Assembly: GCF_004912275.1 (NCBI RefSeq) | Contig: NZ_STGY01000077.1 | Location: forward strand, 1 to 55,285 | Origin: Glycomyces buryatensis | GTDB lineage: Bacteria; Actinomycetota; Actinomycetes; Mycobacteriales; Micromonosporaceae | Length of the DNA: 55,285 nt | Direction: 5' to 3' | Shown here: in pieces, positions 46,065 to 53,779 of the stretch | How positions within the stretch are numbered: position 1 is the first letter of the stretch | Layout: every line of letters begins with the position of its first letter | Notes under the pieces: generated by a model | What the model was told of the DNA's origin: nothing | Databases searched by the model: none | What the model saw: the letters and a program-made list of their open reading frames with translations, nothing else | Position numbers and translations under genes: made by a program

Positions 46065-46775
46065 CTAAGGGGTGTCGTCGAGCTTGTCAACGAGCAGGGG
46101 CGCAACCACTCTCAGCGTTTCGGCCTCTGACAGGTGTATGCGGGCGTCGTCGGCGATGGGGCCGCCTGCCGCGACCTGCGCGCCCATTGCCGTCAGGTCC
46201 GCGAAGGTCGAGCCGTCGTCTAGAGTGTCCCAGGCATTGAGTGGCATCCAGATCAGCGCCGCGATATCGGGATCATCCGGTTTGAAGGCGAGCTCGTCAT
46301 CGACGAGCTCGGCAAGGAACATCCCGCAATAGGTGTACGGCCCCGCCGGCAGGCCCGGCCGAAACGGCCGGGTCGGGTCGATGTTCCGTCGCCGCTGCAC
46401 GGCGAATGGGGCGGGCTGGTCGGCCGAGCGAGTCTGATGGAGTTCGTCGCTGTCGCCCTCGTGCAGGTAGGTGCGAGTCGAGGCGGTGAGCTGGAGCGGC
46501 ATTCCCAGTTCCTCAATGCCCTCTCGGCGCGCGCATTCCCAGAGGTCTTCTCCGGGTTCTTGCCCACCGCCGACGCCACCGATGGACCAGTCCGTTCCGG
46601 TGGCCTCATGGGCGCTGATCCCGTCGGCGCTGAGTGTGGTGAGCAACTTGCCGTCACGTACCAGCAAGACGCCGGCGCAGAACGGACGTCCACTGGTAAG
46701 GCGATGGACTTCCAGAGCGCCGGTGGCGCCCTGGCGCCACAGCTGCTCTTCCAGCTCCGAGCGATCGAGCGACAT
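46065..46775 (-). CDS. NUDIX hydrolase
   Basis: 236 residues. The Nudix box runs from Gly70 to Met92: GGQEPGEDLWECARREGIEE then LGM, matching GX5EX7REUXEEXGU except that the first U is Gly. It should hydrolyse a nucleoside diphosphate linked to another moiety; substrate unknown. The N- and C-terminal flanks are longer than in MutT. Single gene, downstream of a broken VOC gene on the same strand (its start is 23 bases from the end of the remnant). Confidence 0.9.
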   Translation of the reverse strand: MSLDRSELEEQLWRQGATGALEVHRLTSGRPFCAGVLLVRDGKLLTTLSADGISAHEATGTDWSIGGVGGGQEPGEDLWECARREGIEELGMPLQLTASTRTYLHEGDSDELHQTRSADQPAPFAVQRRRNIDPTRPFRPGLPAGPYTYCGMFLAELVDDELAFKPDDPDIAALIWMPLNAWDTLDDGSTFADLTAMGAQVAAGGPIADDARIHLSEAETLRVVAPLLVDKLDDTP

Positions 46776-46798
46776 GCCGCTTTCCTCCCGAGGTCCGG

Positions 46799-46992
46799 TC
46801 AGAACGATACGAGGCAGAACGGGTGACCAGACGGGTCTGCGTAGATCCTACAGCGGTCACTCAGTTCCTTCAGATATCGCGCGCCCAGAGCGAGGGCCGC
46901 TCATGTCCGGCATCGAGGTCGTCGACTCTTACATCGAAGTGGATCTGCTGCGGCACTTCAGGGTCCGGCCATGTCGGCGCCGTGGCCGTCGA
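46799..46992 (-). pseudogene. C-terminal half of a VOC (glyoxalase-like) protein with frameshift
   Basis: On the minus strand TAPTWPDPEVPQQIHFDVRV and DDLDAGHER are encoded down to about 46897, then a shift of one base gives ALALGARYLKELSDRCRIYA and DPSGHPFCLVSF, ending in TGA at 46799. Both parts are hallmark VOC sequences (PDPEVPQQ..HFDV, DPSGHPFCL). The N-terminal half is missing. Broken gene beyond reasonable doubt. Confidence 0.82.
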
Positions 46993-47105
46993 GGGCCGAC
47001 CAGCGCGTCATGAACCGGTGAGAATGGTCGATGCCGGGGGAATCGCGAGCCGCGATGTGGTCGGCGGTCGTATGGTCGAACCTGGTACCGAGGAGGGGAT
47101 CTCAG

Positions 47106-47669
47106 ATGCGCAGCGTGACCTATTCGATGAATGTCTCACTTGACGGCTACATCGTCGGGCCGGACGGCGGCTTCGACTGGTCGGAGCCCGACGAGGACGT
47201 CTTTCGCTTCTGGATCGACGAGATACGAACGGTCGGCGTCCACCTGTTGGGGCGGCGCCTGTACGAGACGATGCTGTACTGGGAGACGGCCGACCAGGAT
47301 CCCTCGCTCGGCGACGCCGAGCTCGAGTGGACCGCGCTCTGGAATCCGCTCCCGAAGGTGGTGTTTTCCAGGACGCTCCCGGCAGTGCAGGGCAACGCCC
47401 GCCTGGCCTCCGGCACCCCGGCGGAGGAGATCAATCGGCTGCGGGCCGAGTCGGGAGCGGGCGACATTGCGATCGGCGGCGCGACGCTCGCCGCCGAGGC
47501 GGCCGCGTCGGATCTGATCGACGAGTACCGGGCCATTGTCTACCCGGTGCTGGTCGGCGGTGGCATTCCCTTCTTTCCGCAGCGTGAGCGCCGGGTGGAT
47601 CTCGAACTCGTCGAGACCCGCACCTTCAACTCGGGAGTCGTCTACCTCCGCCACCGTGTGACGCGCTGA
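47106..47669 (+). CDS. Dihydrofolate reductase-family (RibD C-terminal-like) protein
   Basis: 187 residues from the ATG at 47106 after GAGGAGGG. It starts MRSVTYSMNVSLDGYIVGPD, the standard opening of this small reductase family, with HLLGRRLYETM and IAIGGATLAAEAAASDLIDE (NADP-binding Gly-Gly) and the C-terminal VLVGGGIPFFP. A true folate role is unlikely; these proteins are stand-alone NADPH reductases of unknown substrate, common in actinomycetes. Confidence 0.92.
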   Translation: MRSVTYSMNVSLDGYIVGPDGGFDWSEPDEDVFRFWIDEIRTVGVHLLGRRLYETMLYWETADQDPSLGDAELEWTALWNPLPKVVFSRTLPAVQGNARLASGTPAEEINRLRAESGAGDIAIGGATLAAEAAASDLIDEYRAIVYPVLVGGGIPFFPQRERRVDLELVETRTFNSGVVYLRHRVTR

Positions 47670-47707
47670 CCAGAGAAGGTGCGGTCTGAACCGCTGATGG
47701 GAAGGCC

Positions 47708-47944
47708 GTGATCGTTTCCCGGATGTTCGACTTCGGCCGACGGCGGATCGTACAGACCCCGGACGCTCTCCTTGTCGCCGAGATGAACTGCGGCGAGGGC
47801 GACCTGGTGCTCTCGTACCTGGACCTGGAGCTGTTCCCCGTCGACCTTGAGGAGGGCTCCTTCGATATCCTCATCCAGGTGCTCACTGCGACCATGCCCA
47901 ATCCCTTTGATCCTCCGAAGGAGGACCCTCCATGCGAAGAGTGA
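47708..47944 (+). CDS. Small hypothetical protein overlapping the next gene
   Basis: A GTG-started frame of 78 residues (MIVSRMFDFGRRRIVQTPDA..., acidic, ending PPKEDPPCEE) with GAAGG just upstream. Its end overlaps the start of the lipoprotein gene by 13 bases, and the proline-rich tail is encoded by that gene's ribosome binding site region. Coding character is moderate and no family is recognised. It could be a real coupled gene or a leader frame. Confidence 0.45.
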   Translation: MIVSRMFDFGRRRIVQTPDALLVAEMNCGEGDLVLSYLDLELFPVDLEEGSFDILIQVLTATMPNPFDPPKEDPPCEE

Positions 47945-48411
47945 CCACTGTCGGCTTTGGTCTGTGGGCGATGGCTCCGCTGGTGCTGGTCGCCGGGGCC
48001 GGGTGCGTGAATATCCCCGGTTCCGGTGGCTGTGTCTCCACCGAGGTCGAAGCGGCCGCCGTCGCGACCGGCGATCCGACCGAACCGGTCGTCCTGACCG
48101 GTCGCTTGACCGCCGATGGAGAACCGGTCGAAGGGTCTGAGCTGGAATTCTTCCTCTTCCGCACCGATGAGAACGGGGAGTTGCAGAACGGGACCACCCT
48201 CGGTGAGGTCGAGACTGACTCGGACGGTCGCGCCGAGCGGGTCTTTGAGGGTGGTTCCCGGGACCTCCCGGCCTTCAGCACCGAGACAGTGGCGTCCTAT
48301 AGGGTCGAGTACTCCTCGGACAGCAATGTGGACGGCGTCGAGTACTGCGCCTCAAGCAGTGAGCAAGCCGCCCTCGACGTGCCATGCGCCGGATTCGGCT
48401 GCGAATGGTGA
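47932..48411 (+). CDS. Small lipoprotein with Ig-like domain
   Basis: 159 residues after GAAGGAGGACCCTCC, a strong ribosome binding site. Signal MRRVTTVGFGLWAMAPLVLV with AGAGC (Cys25). The mature part (VVLTGRLTADGEPVEGSELE and following) looks like one bacterial Ig-like (Big) fold with the usual gain-of-function wording G-x-P-V-x-G. Several cysteines near the C-terminus (EYCASSS, VPCAGFGCEW). Exposed on the outer face of the membrane; role unknown. Confidence 0.75.
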   Translation: MRRVTTVGFGLWAMAPLVLVAGAGCVNIPGSGGCVSTEVEAAAVATGDPTEPVVLTGRLTADGEPVEGSELEFFLFRTDENGELQNGTTLGEVETDSDGRAERVFEGGSRDLPAFSTETVASYRVEYSSDSNVDGVEYCASSSEQAALDVPCAGFGCEW

Positions 48412-48485
48412 CCCCGGTGTCCGATAAGGCCGAGATGAGCGAGCATCCAGCTTGAAGAGCCGAATCGAGGGAGACGAGCTGCAGG

Positions 48486-48995
48486 ATGGACGACCCGGGA
48501 GTGGCGAAGGTGCCGTTCGACATCGGCGCATACGTCCAACGGACCAAGGAAGGGCCGTGCTTCATATGCGCCCTGGTTTCGGGCGAGTCAGAAGCCTTCC
48601 ACGAGATCGTGTTCGAAGACCGTGCTCACGTGGCGTTCCTGAGCAGGTATCCGACCCTGGCGGGCTACACGCTGGTCAGCCCGAAGCGGCACATCGAGGA
48701 CGCCGTCGGAGGGTTTACCGAGGAGGAGTACCTCGCCATCCAGGCAGTGGTCCGGAAGGTAGGCCTAAGTCTGCAGGCGGTCCTCCCGGTCGAACGGGTC
48801 TACGTGCTCTCGCTGGGCAGCCGGCAGGGGAACGCGCACGCGCATTGGCACGTGGCGCCCTTGCCGCCGGGGATTCCTTACGAGCAGCAGCAGTTTCACG
48901 CGCTGATGGCCGAGAACGGCATCATCGAGCAAGATCCGGAGACGAAGGTCAAGCTCGCCCAGCGACTTCGCAACGCCATCCACTCCCAGGGCTAG
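48486..48995 (+). CDS. HIT-family protein
   Basis: 169 residues. CFIC near the start (zinc-type Cys pair, 25 and 28), the block FLSRYPTLAGYTLVSPKRHI and the histidine triad His118-Ala-His120-Trp-His122 in NAHAHWHVAPL identify a HIT nucleotide hydrolase/transferase. His120 would be the nucleophile. Substrates are nucleoside phosphoramidates or dinucleotides. Encoded after the lipoprotein gene, probably independent. Confidence 0.92.
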   Translation: MDDPGVAKVPFDIGAYVQRTKEGPCFICALVSGESEAFHEIVFEDRAHVAFLSRYPTLAGYTLVSPKRHIEDAVGGFTEEEYLAIQAVVRKVGLSLQAVLPVERVYVLSLGSRQGNAHAHWHVAPLPPGIPYEQQQFHALMAENGIIEQDPETKVKLAQRLRNAIHSQG

Positions 48996-49097
48996 CTACC
49001 GGCAAGCGCTTGAGGCCGCGGCGGCGGATGGCGATATCAACATCGCGTACTGCTGCATCGACTTGCGCACCTTGAATTGCGGATCGGACATGTAAAG

Positions 49098-49121
49098 GGC
49101 CCCGGCCTGCGAGCCGGGGCC
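49098..49121 (-). terminator. Terminator of tandem GH43 operon
   Basis: GGCCCCGGC and GCCGGGGCC (9 bp) with a 6-base loop; on the minus strand followed by CTTTACATG. About 70 bases after the stop of the GH43 gene. Confidence 0.75.
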
Positions 49122-49191
49122 TCGATAGTGCGATCTCAGCGAGTACGCGGCCGGCCCGTGAACAGGGCTGGGGCCGCGTGGCCCGCGTCGG

Positions 49192-50670
49192 TCACTCCCC
49201 CGACGGGGCCGGGAACTGGACGCCGTTGGCGATCGGCGAGCCGAAGTTCGGGGTGCCGTCCGCGTTGAACGTGAACTCCTGCACCCGTGTCTGCCTCGTG
49301 TTGCCGCAGCCCTGGCTGGACGAGGTGTTCCCGTGGTAGACCAGCCAGTGTTCGGTGCCGTCCGGCGAGGTGAAGAACCCGTTGTGAGCCGGACCGTAGA
49401 CGCCGTTGCCCTGCTGGAACACCGGCGTCGACTTCTTGGTCCACGACGAGGCCGCGAGCGGGTTCGAACCGGTTAGTTCGAGCAGCCCCAGCTTGTAGTC
49501 CGGGGTGTTGCACGAGGAGGCCGAGAAGGTCACGAATGTCCGCCCGTCGTGCTGGAGCACGGCCGGAGCCTCGTTCACGCGCGCGCCCACGGTCTCCCAG
49601 CTCGCGCTCGGACGCGAGATCGTGGCGTGCGAGCCGGTGACGGTCCATGGGTTCGACATGGCGGCGATCCGGATCGACTGGTCGGCGCCGACCCATTCGC
49701 TCCACATCAGATAGAGACCGCCGTTGACCTCCAGGTAGGTGCCGTCGATGTTCCACTGGTTCGGCAGCGGTGTGCCCATGAACTCGTAGGGCCCCATGGG
49801 AGTCGAGCTCGTCGAGCGCAGGACGTGGAGTTTCTGGCCGTCAAGGTTCGTCTGCGAGTTCCCGGAGGTGTACATCAGGTACCAGGTGCCGTTGATGCGG
49901 TGGAACTCCGGTGCCCAGTGCGAGCAGCAGCGGCTCGGGGTGTTCGCGTCGTTCCAGACCACGGTGTCGCTCGCGGTCTTGAGCCCGGCCAGGGTGGTGG
50001 CGCGGCGCATGATGACCGTGGAGTTCCAGGTGGTGGTGGACATGTAGTAGTAGCCGTCGTGGTACTCGATCCACGGGTCCGCGCCGTTGTTGCGGATGGG
50101 GTTGGCGAGGGTGGTCTGCGTGCCGTCTCCGACCGCGTTGAGCCGCCATTTCTGGGCGATGCCGGCGTTGTAGGTGTACTGCGAGATGCGCGCTCCCGCG
50201 GTCGTCGACCGTTCCCACAGGTCGAGGGCCTTGCCGGAGAAGCGGTTGATGAAGCTGTAGGTGCCGTCGGAGTGCTCGGTGACCGACCACTGCTGGTTGG
50301 TGCCGCCGAGGTCGGTCCACTGCGCGATGGTCGCCCCGTTTTCAGCGTTCCATTCGTAGACGTCGAGCACCATGCTCGAGTGGCGGACCTGAATGCGGTA
50401 GTAGCCGCCGCCGGCGTCGATGAACCGGAACTGCTGGTTCGTCGCATCGGTGCGGTTCCATTGGGTGAGTTCGGCTCCGGCGGTGGTGGAGGCGCCCTTG
50501 ATATCGAGGGCGAGGCCGGAGTGGGCGCTGGTGATGACGTACCAGGTGCCGGTGTTGACGGCGGCCTGGGCCGGGGCCTGGGTGGCCGCGACGAGGCCGA
50601 GGGCCGCGAGCGCGGTGGTGAGGGCGAGCGCGATGAACGTGCGCCAGCGTCGGCGAGTGGTCTGCAGCAT
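49192..50670 (-). CDS. Secreted GH43 enzyme with N-terminal ricin-type lectin domain
   Basis: 492 residues from the ATG at 50670, which opens a signal peptide ending QAPAQA. A ricin B beta-trefoil (about 38-180) shows repeats SGLALDIKGAST, VLDVYEWNAENG and KALDLWERSTTAG with QQF/QQW signatures. The GH43 propeller (about 190-492) shows NNGADPWIEYHDGYYYMSTT (base Asp), APEFHRINGTWYLMYTSG, NIDGTYLEVNGGLYLMW and VNEAPAVLQHDGRTFVTFS (likely acid Glu). Probably an exo- or arabinofuranosidase on arabinan. It lies 4 bases after the stop of a second ricin-GH43 gene, in one operon. Confidence 0.92.
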   Translation of the reverse strand: MLQTTRRRWRTFIALALTTALAALGLVAATQAPAQAAVNTGTWYVITSAHSGLALDIKGASTTAGAELTQWNRTDATNQQFRFIDAGGGYYRIQVRHSSMVLDVYEWNAENGATIAQWTDLGGTNQQWSVTEHSDGTYSFINRFSGKALDLWERSTTAGARISQYTYNAGIAQKWRLNAVGDGTQTTLANPIRNNGADPWIEYHDGYYYMSTTTWNSTVIMRRATTLAGLKTASDTVVWNDANTPSRCCSHWAPEFHRINGTWYLMYTSGNSQTNLDGQKLHVLRSTSSTPMGPYEFMGTPLPNQWNIDGTYLEVNGGLYLMWSEWVGADQSIRIAAMSNPWTVTGSHATISRPSASWETVGARVNEAPAVLQHDGRTFVTFSASSCNTPDYKLGLLELTGSNPLAASSWTKKSTPVFQQGNGVYGPAHNGFFTSPDGTEHWLVYHGNTSSSQGCGNTRQTRVQEFTFNADGTPNFGSPIANGVQFPAPSGE

Positions 50671-50674
50671 GGTG

Positions 50675-52171
50675 TCAGCTCCCGTCCAGGACGGGCCAGC
50701 CCGCCGAGTTCCATTGGATTTGTTCGATATCGAGCGAGAAGCCGCCGCTCCGGCCGTACGCGTGATAGGCCATGAATCCCCTGTGGATGGATTGGCCACC
50801 CGCGGCGACGTTGGTGCCGTATGCCCCGAGGACGACGGTCCCGCCGCCGTTGCGCATGTCGACGCCGCTGGCGTCGACGAACGGGCCGGTCGGCGAGGTG
50901 GAGCGGCCGACGGTGATCTTGTAGGTCGAGTTCGCCCCGGCGCAGCAGGTGCCGATCGAGGTGAACAGGTAGTAGTAGCCACCGCGCTGCATCATCGAGG
51001 GGCCTTCGATGCCGCCGCTCTTGGTGGCGAGGCGGATCGGGGTGGCGCCGGCCTTGGGTTTGCCTGAGGGCCAGTCGAGTTCGATGGTGTGGATGCCCTG
51101 CTGCCAGGAGCCGAAGACCATCCAGTGCCTGCCGGAGGCGTCGACGATGATGTTCGCGTCGATCGCGTTGTAGGCGTTGCCGTTGTAGGACTGGAACACC
51201 GCGCCGCGATCGGTCCAGCCGTAGCCGGGCGCGGACGGGTCGAGGCTCGGGCTGGTGGCGAGGCCGATGGCCGAGCGCTGCGAGCCGAAGGTCGAGACCG
51301 AGTAGTACAGGTAGTAGAGGCCTTGGGCGGCGTCGTAGTGGATCTCGGGTGCCCAGAGGTTCTCGGAGCCGGGGATCTGCTGCGTGGTCCATGCCGGCTT
51401 GGTGTTCCACATGTACCCGGCGTTCTGCCAGGTCTGGCCGCCGTTGGTGGAGCGGAGGATCGGGATGTTGCCGTTGCTGAAGCGGATGTCGCCGGTGGCG
51501 TAGACGAACCACGGCTGGCCGGCGCATCCGGCCCACAGCGCGGGGTCGTGGGCGCCGAGGGAGCCGCCGAGGCTCGGCGGCTGGGTGGGGCCGCTGGCGC
51601 AGTCGTTCGGCTGCGGCTGCTGGCCGCCGCCGATGACCGCGAGGCTCCATTGCTGGTTGGTGTCGCCGGTGGCGGTGTACTGGGAGATGCGCCCGCCCGC
51701 GGCGGTCGACCACTCCCAGACGTCGAGTCCCTTGCCCGAGAGGCGGTTCACGAAGGTGGCGTAGCCGCCGGATTCGGTGACGCGCCACTGCTGGTCGGTG
51801 GCGTTCGCGTCGGTCTCCTGGACGACGTTCGCGCCGTCGGCGGTGGACTGGTTCTGCAGGCCGAGGACTTTGCCGCTGTGGCGGGATTGAATGCGGTAGT
51901 AGCCCCCACCCGCGTCGATGAATCTGAACTGCTGGTTGGCGGCGTCGTTGCGGTTCCACTGGATGAGGCCCGCGTTTTCGGCGGTGGAGGCGCCGTTGAT
52001 GTCGAGGACGAGGCCGGAATGCCGACTGGTGAGGACGTAGTTGGCGCCTGAGTCGATGGCGGCGTGGGAGGTGGAGGGCGTGAGGAAGGCCAGGCCTGCC
52101 GACGCGATCACCGCTGCCGCGAGCCCGGCGAACCAGGATCGGCGTCTGTGCCGGACTTGGGGAGTGCTCAT
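50675..52171 (-). CDS. Secreted GH43 arabinanase-type enzyme with N-terminal ricin-type lectin domain
   Basis: 498 residues; signal peptide to about residue 37 (STSHA). Ricin domain at about 40-180 (SGLVLDINGAST, KVLGLQNQSTADG, KGLDVWEWSTAAG, QQF/QQW motifs), a short Pro/Gly linker, then GH43 with GAHDPALWAGC (base Asp), APEIHYDAAQGLYYLYYS, NAIDANIIVD and GGIEGPSMMQRGGYYYLFTS (acid Glu). The GH43 part reads like endo-1,5-alpha-L-arabinanase. First gene of the two-gene operon; promoter and LacI-type operator are immediately upstream. Confidence 0.92.
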   Translation of the reverse strand: MSTPQVRHRRRSWFAGLAAAVIASAGLAFLTPSTSHAAIDSGANYVLTSRHSGLVLDINGASTAENAGLIQWNRNDAANQQFRFIDAGGGYYRIQSRHSGKVLGLQNQSTADGANVVQETDANATDQQWRVTESGGYATFVNRLSGKGLDVWEWSTAAGGRISQYTATGDTNQQWSLAVIGGGQQPQPNDCASGPTQPPSLGGSLGAHDPALWAGCAGQPWFVYATGDIRFSNGNIPILRSTNGGQTWQNAGYMWNTKPAWTTQQIPGSENLWAPEIHYDAAQGLYYLYYSVSTFGSQRSAIGLATSPSLDPSAPGYGWTDRGAVFQSYNGNAYNAIDANIIVDASGRHWMVFGSWQQGIHTIELDWPSGKPKAGATPIRLATKSGGIEGPSMMQRGGYYYLFTSIGTCCAGANSTYKITVGRSTSPTGPFVDASGVDMRNGGGTVVLGAYGTNVAAGGQSIHRGFMAYHAYGRSGGFSLDIEQIQWNSAGWPVLDGS

Positions 52172-52213
52172 ATGGATACCTGTCTCTATAAAGTGAGGGA
52201 TAGAGAGACCTCT

Positions 52214-52243
52214 ATGTTAACGGAAACATCTACCAGAACTCAA
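52214..52243 (-). promoter_or_regulatory. Arabinanase promoter with LacI-type operator on -10
   Basis: Minus strand TTGAGT (52238-52243), 18 bases, TAACAT (52214-52219). ATGTTAAC|GGAAACAT (52214-52229, plus strand) is a 16-base LacI-type dyad with central CG, overlapping the -10 element. Confidence 0.68.
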
Positions 52244-52263
52244 GACAATGGACACAGACAAAT

Positions 52264-52290
52264 GCGGGAGGCGGCTCGGCCGCCACCCGC
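52264..52290 (-). terminator. Hairpin after the MocA remnant
   Basis: GCGGGAGGCGGC and GCCGCCACCCGC pair at 11 of 12 positions around TCG, 22 bases after the stop of the oxidoreductase remnant on the minus strand. It now insulates the arabinanase promoter. Confidence 0.65.
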
Positions 52291-52311
52291 TCACTCCCCC
52301 GTTGCTCATAC

Positions 52312-52500
52312 CTAAGCGCGGATCTCCGGTCGTTCTCCCAGGTCGATCGGCACCACAACCCCCGAGCGCAGAGACTGGACGGCCGCGTCGACGACCACTA
52401 TGGCCGCGTACCCGTCCCACGAGCTGGGACCAGTCGGCTCCAATCGGGACACCACCGTCGCAACGACTTCACTCGTGGCCCCGCGACGGGCTCCGGTTCC
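52312..52500 (-). pseudogene. C-terminal remnant of a Gfo/Idh/MocA oxidoreductase
   Basis: The minus-strand frame ending in TAG at 52312 reads [20 protein letters not shown], then [20 protein letters not shown] and [16 protein letters not shown]. The W-D-G-Y-A-A block, followed by A-x-x-S-L-x-S-G and a final beta strand, is the standard C-terminus of sugar-type Gfo/Idh/MocA enzymes. About 60 residues remain out of roughly 350; upstream sequence does not continue the family. Its terminator is still in place. Confidence 0.75.
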
Positions 52501-52539
52501 GCCGTCTCCGTGGCCCCGTGGGACCGGAGCGTTTCGGCC

Positions 52540-52992
52540 TCAACCGGTGATGGGAGCCGCGAGGGCCTCGGGATCGCCCGCGTCGGCGACAATACGAAGC
52601 GCGCGCTCGAGAACCTGAAGGTCCTCAATGGTATCGACCGACGTGACGCGACCCCAGGCCAGAGTGAGGAACTGGAACACGGTGTTCTCGTACCGGGCAC
52701 CGCCGGGCAGCTCACCCGACACCTTTGAGCGCACGGCCACGCGAGTGCGCCATGGGCCGCCATCGACCACAATGTCCTGGATGTCGAACCTGGCCCCTGG
52801 CAGCAGTCGAAAGGCCCTCTCCCACCAGCGGATCATCGCGTGCTTGCTCGTGCGGCGACCGCCGAGGGCATGGTCGCCGTGGAATCGGTACTCGAACGAG
52901 GGGGCCAGACCGTTCACCATCGGCATGTAGTCGCCACCGTTGATCCTCTCGAATGTCGAACGCACCTTGGCCCTGACGATCCGCTTGTACAC
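52540..52992 (-). CDS. SnoaL-like / NTF2-fold protein
   Basis: 150 residues from a GTG at 52992 after GGAGGTAGAG. The pattern IVRAKVRSTFERINGGDYMP, then HGDHALGGRRTSKHAMIRWW and ARYENTVFQFLTLAWGRVTS is that of the SnoaL/NTF2 cone-shaped fold. Such proteins are small hydrolases, cyclases or binding proteins with no common reaction. Divergent from a TetR gene with a perfect palindrome between them, so it is the likely target of that repressor. Confidence 0.85.
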   Translation of the reverse strand: MYKRIVRAKVRSTFERINGGDYMPMVNGLAPSFEYRFHGDHALGGRRTSKHAMIRWWERAFRLLPGARFDIQDIVVDGGPWRTRVAVRSKVSGELPGGARYENTVFQFLTLAWGRVTSVDTIEDLQVLERALRIVADAGDPEALAAPITG

Positions 52993-53031
52993 CTCTACCT
53001 CCGTCTGCGGTCCGCGCCGCCGCTCGCATTT

Positions 53032-53050
53032 ATGTTACTATCAGTAACAT
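53032..53050. promoter_or_regulatory. Palindromic operator between SnoaL-like and TetR genes
   Basis: ATGTTACT-ATC-AGTAACAT: 8-bp perfect arms with a 3-base centre, one base ahead of the TetR ATG at 53052. It would cover the start region of the TetR message and the upstream region of the SnoaL-like gene. Confidence 0.8.
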
Positions 53051-53051
53051 T

Positions 53052-53717
53052 ATGAGTCATCCCGGCCGTCCGCGCAAGCGCTCCACTGAGCAAGACATCC
53101 TGCGCGCCGTCGCGGAACTGGTCGCCGAACGCGGGTACGCCCGTGTCACGATCGACGAGGTGGTGAAACGGGCCGGGACCAACAAACCCGCGTTCTACCG
53201 GCGGTTCCGAAGCCTCGCCGATGTCGTGCCGCAGTTGCTCGCCTCCCGCCACGGCACCGACGAGGACATCGACACCGGCACCATCGTCGGCGACCTGGTC
53301 GAAGTGCAACGGCGCCAACGGCTGCTGTTCACCGACCCGACGGTGATACGCGGCTTCGCCGGATGGCTCGCCGACCTCGACGCCGACCCCGAGCGCGGAG
53401 CGTCCTTTCTCGCCGAATACCTCGGCCCGCGCCGCGCCTACACACAGGTGATCCTCGCCCGGGCCGCAGCCAGAGGCGAGATCGCCGAGAAAGCGGATCC
53501 CGGCTGGATCGCAGACCTGCTCACCGGGCCGCTCATCATGCACGTCGTCATGCCCGGCCTCACCCCGGTCGACGGCGCCCTCGCCGAACGCAGCGTCCAT
53601 GCTGCCCTGGACGCACTCGGCTACCGGGGCGACCGCTCGACCGTCGACCTCGATGACGCCGCGCCCGGAGGTAATACGTTCTTACTCGTACCCAATTATT
53701 GTGAGGGCGCGACGTGA
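53052..53717 (+). CDS. TetR-family transcriptional regulator
   Basis: 221 residues. The helix-turn-helix (about 12-60) reads TEQDILRAVAELVAERGYAR and VTIDEVVKRAGTNKPAFYRR, standard TetR. The C-terminal domain (TetR_C-like, LASFLAEYLGPRR, LLTGPLIMHVV) binds an unknown ligand. The start is almost on top of the palindrome at 53032, suggesting auto-repression from a leaderless or very short-leadered mRNA. The stop lies inside the terminator stem. Confidence 0.92.
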   Translation: MSHPGRPRKRSTEQDILRAVAELVAERGYARVTIDEVVKRAGTNKPAFYRRFRSLADVVPQLLASRHGTDEDIDTGTIVGDLVEVQRRQRLLFTDPTVIRGFAGWLADLDADPERGASFLAEYLGPRRAYTQVILARAAARGEIAEKADPGWIADLLTGPLIMHVVMPGLTPVDGALAERSVHAALDALGYRGDRSTVDLDDAAPGGNTFLLVPNYCEGAT

Positions 53718-53734
53718 AACCACGTCGCGCCCTC
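53703..53734. terminator. Bidirectional terminator, TetR / membrane protein genes
   Basis: GAGGGCGCGACGTG and CACGTCGCGCCCTC (14 bp perfect) with an AAAC loop. The left arm contains the end of the TetR gene; the convergent membrane protein gene stops at 53780. Confidence 0.85.
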
Positions 53735-53779
53735 TAAGCGTTCGTCACTTTCCATACAGCGTGCGCATCGTCTGCGGGG

